Below the pieces are notes generated by a model, which was not told where the DNA came from, searched no databases, and saw only the letters and a list, made by a program, of their open reading frames with translations. Both the position numbers and the translations under genes were made by a program. A stretch of DNA of 14,581 bases from Microbacteriaceae bacterium (GTDB lineage Bacteria > Actinomycetota > Actinomycetes > Actinomycetales > Microbacteriaceae). The stretch spans positions 4,092 through 18,672 of the forward strand of contig WOYR01000261.1 in NCBI GenBank assembly GCA_011620705.1, given 5' to 3'. Positions 13,480 through 14,581 of this stretch are shown piece by piece; the first letter of the stretch is position 1; each line of letters opens with the position of its first letter.

Positions 13480-14523
13480 TCAGTGCGTGTGCGGACCCGT
13501 GGATGCCGCGGCCGTCGCCGCCGCGCGGATCACCATCGCGTCCAGGTTCGGCATGGCATGCTCGAGCGCGTGCTCGGCGTCGTGCGCGATCGCCTCGGCG
13601 GCTGAGAGCGTGCCATCGGCGACCTGGATGGTCGCCGTGCCCTGCAGCCGGTGGCCGACCCAGCGCAGCTGGAGCCTTGGCACGGCGATGACGCCGGGGG
13701 TGGCGCGCAGGGTCGCCTCGGCGCGATCGACGAGCGCGGGCTCGATGCGGTCCATGAGGCGTCCGCCGATGCTGCGGATCGTACCGACGAGCAGCACGAT
13801 GATCGCGGCGGAGATCAGCAGGCCGACGATGGGGTCGGCGAGCGGGAAGCCGAGCATGACGCCGATCGCGCCGAGCACGACCGCGAGCGAGGTGAAGCCG
13901 TCGGCGCGGGCGTGCACGCCGTCGGCGACGAGCGCTGCCGAGCCGATGCGCCGCCCGACCCGAGTGCGGTAGATCGCGACGGCCTCGTTGCCCGCGAAGC
14001 CGATAACACCTGCGGCGAGCACCCACGGCAGGTTGTGCAGCGGCTGCGGATGGATGAGGCGCTCGATCGACTGCCAGGCCGCGACGACTGCCGAGAGCGC
14101 GACGACCACGACGATGAACAGCCCGGCGAGGTCTTCGGCGCGCCCGAAACCGTAGGTGTAGCGGCGCGTGGCCTCGCGGCGGCCGAGCACGAACGCGATC
14201 CACAGCGGCACGGCGGTCAGGGCATCCGAGAAATTGTGGATGGTGTCGGCGAGCAGGGCGACCGAGCCGCTGACGATGACGATGGCGACCTGCAGCACCG
14301 TCGTAGCGAGCAGGATCACGAGACTGATCTTGACTGCGCGCACACCCTCCTTGCTCGCTTCGAGAGCGTCATCGACCGAGTCGGATGCGTCGTGGCTGTG
14401 CGGCACGAAGAAGCCATACAGCACGCCCTTCAATCCTCTCGGGTGGCGGTGCTCGTGGTCGTCGTGCCCGTGGTCGTGGTCGTGGTCGTGGTCGTGGTGC
14501 GGCTCGTGGTGCGGCTGGCTCAC
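13480..14523 (-). CDS. Cation diffusion facilitator (CDF) metal efflux transporter
   Basis: This 347-residue integral membrane protein exports divalent metal, probably Zn2+, in exchange for protons. It has six hydrophobic segments between about 64 and 255. Metal-site motifs HxxxD occur in both expected helices: LADTIHNFSDAL (H96, D100) and DGVHARADGF (H204, D208); a His-Asp pair at both sites is typical of Zn-type CDFs. The N-terminus is a His/Asp-rich tail (residues 5-27, repeated DH units) likely to bind metal. A cytoplasmic C-terminal domain (about 255-335) with LRWVGHRLQGTATIQV and more His follows; the chain ends PHTH. The start is GTG, with AAGGAC 5 nt upstream. A 13-bp tandem repeat lies immediately upstream of the coding sequence. 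Confidence 0.92.
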   Translation of the reverse strand: MSQPHHEPHHDHDHDHDHGHDDHEHRHPRGLKGVLYGFFVPHSHDASDSVDDALEASKEGVRAVKISLVILLATTVLQVAIVIVSGSVALLADTIHNFSDALTAVPLWIAFVLGRREATRRYTYGFGRAEDLAGLFIVVVVALSAVVAAWQSIERLIHPQPLHNLPWVLAAGVIGFAGNEAVAIYRTRVGRRIGSAALVADGVHARADGFTSLAVVLGAIGVMLGFPLADPIVGLLISAAIIVLLVGTIRSIGGRLMDRIEPALVDRAEATLRATPGVIAVPRLQLRWVGHRLQGTATIQVADGTLSAAEAIAHDAEHALEHAMPNLDAMVIRAAATAAASTGPHTH

Positions 14524-14543
14524 TGCGCGTCCTTCGGCTCATG

Positions 14544-14571
14544 GTGGCGTGGTGCGTTGTGGCGTGGTGCG
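14544..14571 (-). repeat. Tandem 13-bp direct repeat upstream of the CDF gene
   Basis: GTGGCGTGGTGCG occurs at 14544-14556 and again at 14559-14571, separated by TT, giving a 15-nt period. It lies 20-48 nt before the GTG start of the transporter, in the position of a leader or operator. It could be a metal-regulator site or a chance tandem duplication. Confidence 0.55.
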
Positions 14572-14581
14572 CGATCGAGGG

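Noticed and set aside
14440..14515. Short-period repeat (GTGGTC units) near the right end
   Set aside because: This is the His/Asp codon run of the transporter's N-terminal tail, not a separate repeat element.

Overview
This is a GC-rich window with dense, tightly packed genes. Starts are mixed ATG, GTG and TTG, and genes meet by overlapping stops and starts. Together with a Gram-positive/actinobacterial SOS box and an F420-type luciferase-like oxidoreductase, this points to the chromosome of an actinobacterium, most likely Microbacteriaceae. The family assignment is inferred from sequence style, not from a marker gene. No tRNA, rRNA, CRISPR array, insertion sequence, phage gene or attachment site was seen, and no stretch longer than about 220 bases lacks a gene.

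Layout. The left edge (1-120) holds the first 28 codons of a minus-strand gene, probably the SOS mutagenesis gene imuA'. A perfect LexA palindrome sits inside its apparent promoter. Next are a long aldehyde dehydrogenase on the minus strand (142-1890) and, divergently, a PrmC-related protein-glutamine methyltransferase (1965-2786). Two minus-strand genes follow: a cold-shock domain/DUF1294 membrane fusion and an F420-type oxidoreductase. An atypical pyruvate kinase-like protein (4468-6366) runs the other way. Its stop overlaps the stop of a CYTH-CHAD protein (6363-7877), which follows a transglutaminase-like gene on the minus strand.

The region 8817-12923 reads rightward. A small membrane protein comes first, then a compact four-gene block: GT4 glycosyltransferase, SAM methyltransferase, alpha/alpha-toroid 'prenyltransferase-like' protein and a second SAM methyltransferase. 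The joins within the block are a 14-nt overlap, a 4-nt TTGA stop/start overlap, and a join with two possible starts (a 4-nt GTGA overlap or a 14-nt gap). This looks like one transcription unit making or modifying a glycosylated, methylated metabolite or lipid. I know of no established function for this gene combination, and it is the best candidate here for an undescribed system. The right end has a DUF1801 protein and a His-rich cation diffusion facilitator, both on the minus strand.

Other points of interest are the pyruvate kinase-like protein and a DosR-like half-palindrome. The kinase-like protein has a family N-terminal extension, an apparently duplicated B domain, no C-terminal allosteric domain and residues typical of K+-independent enzymes. 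The half-palindrome lies in the intergenic region upstream of that gene.
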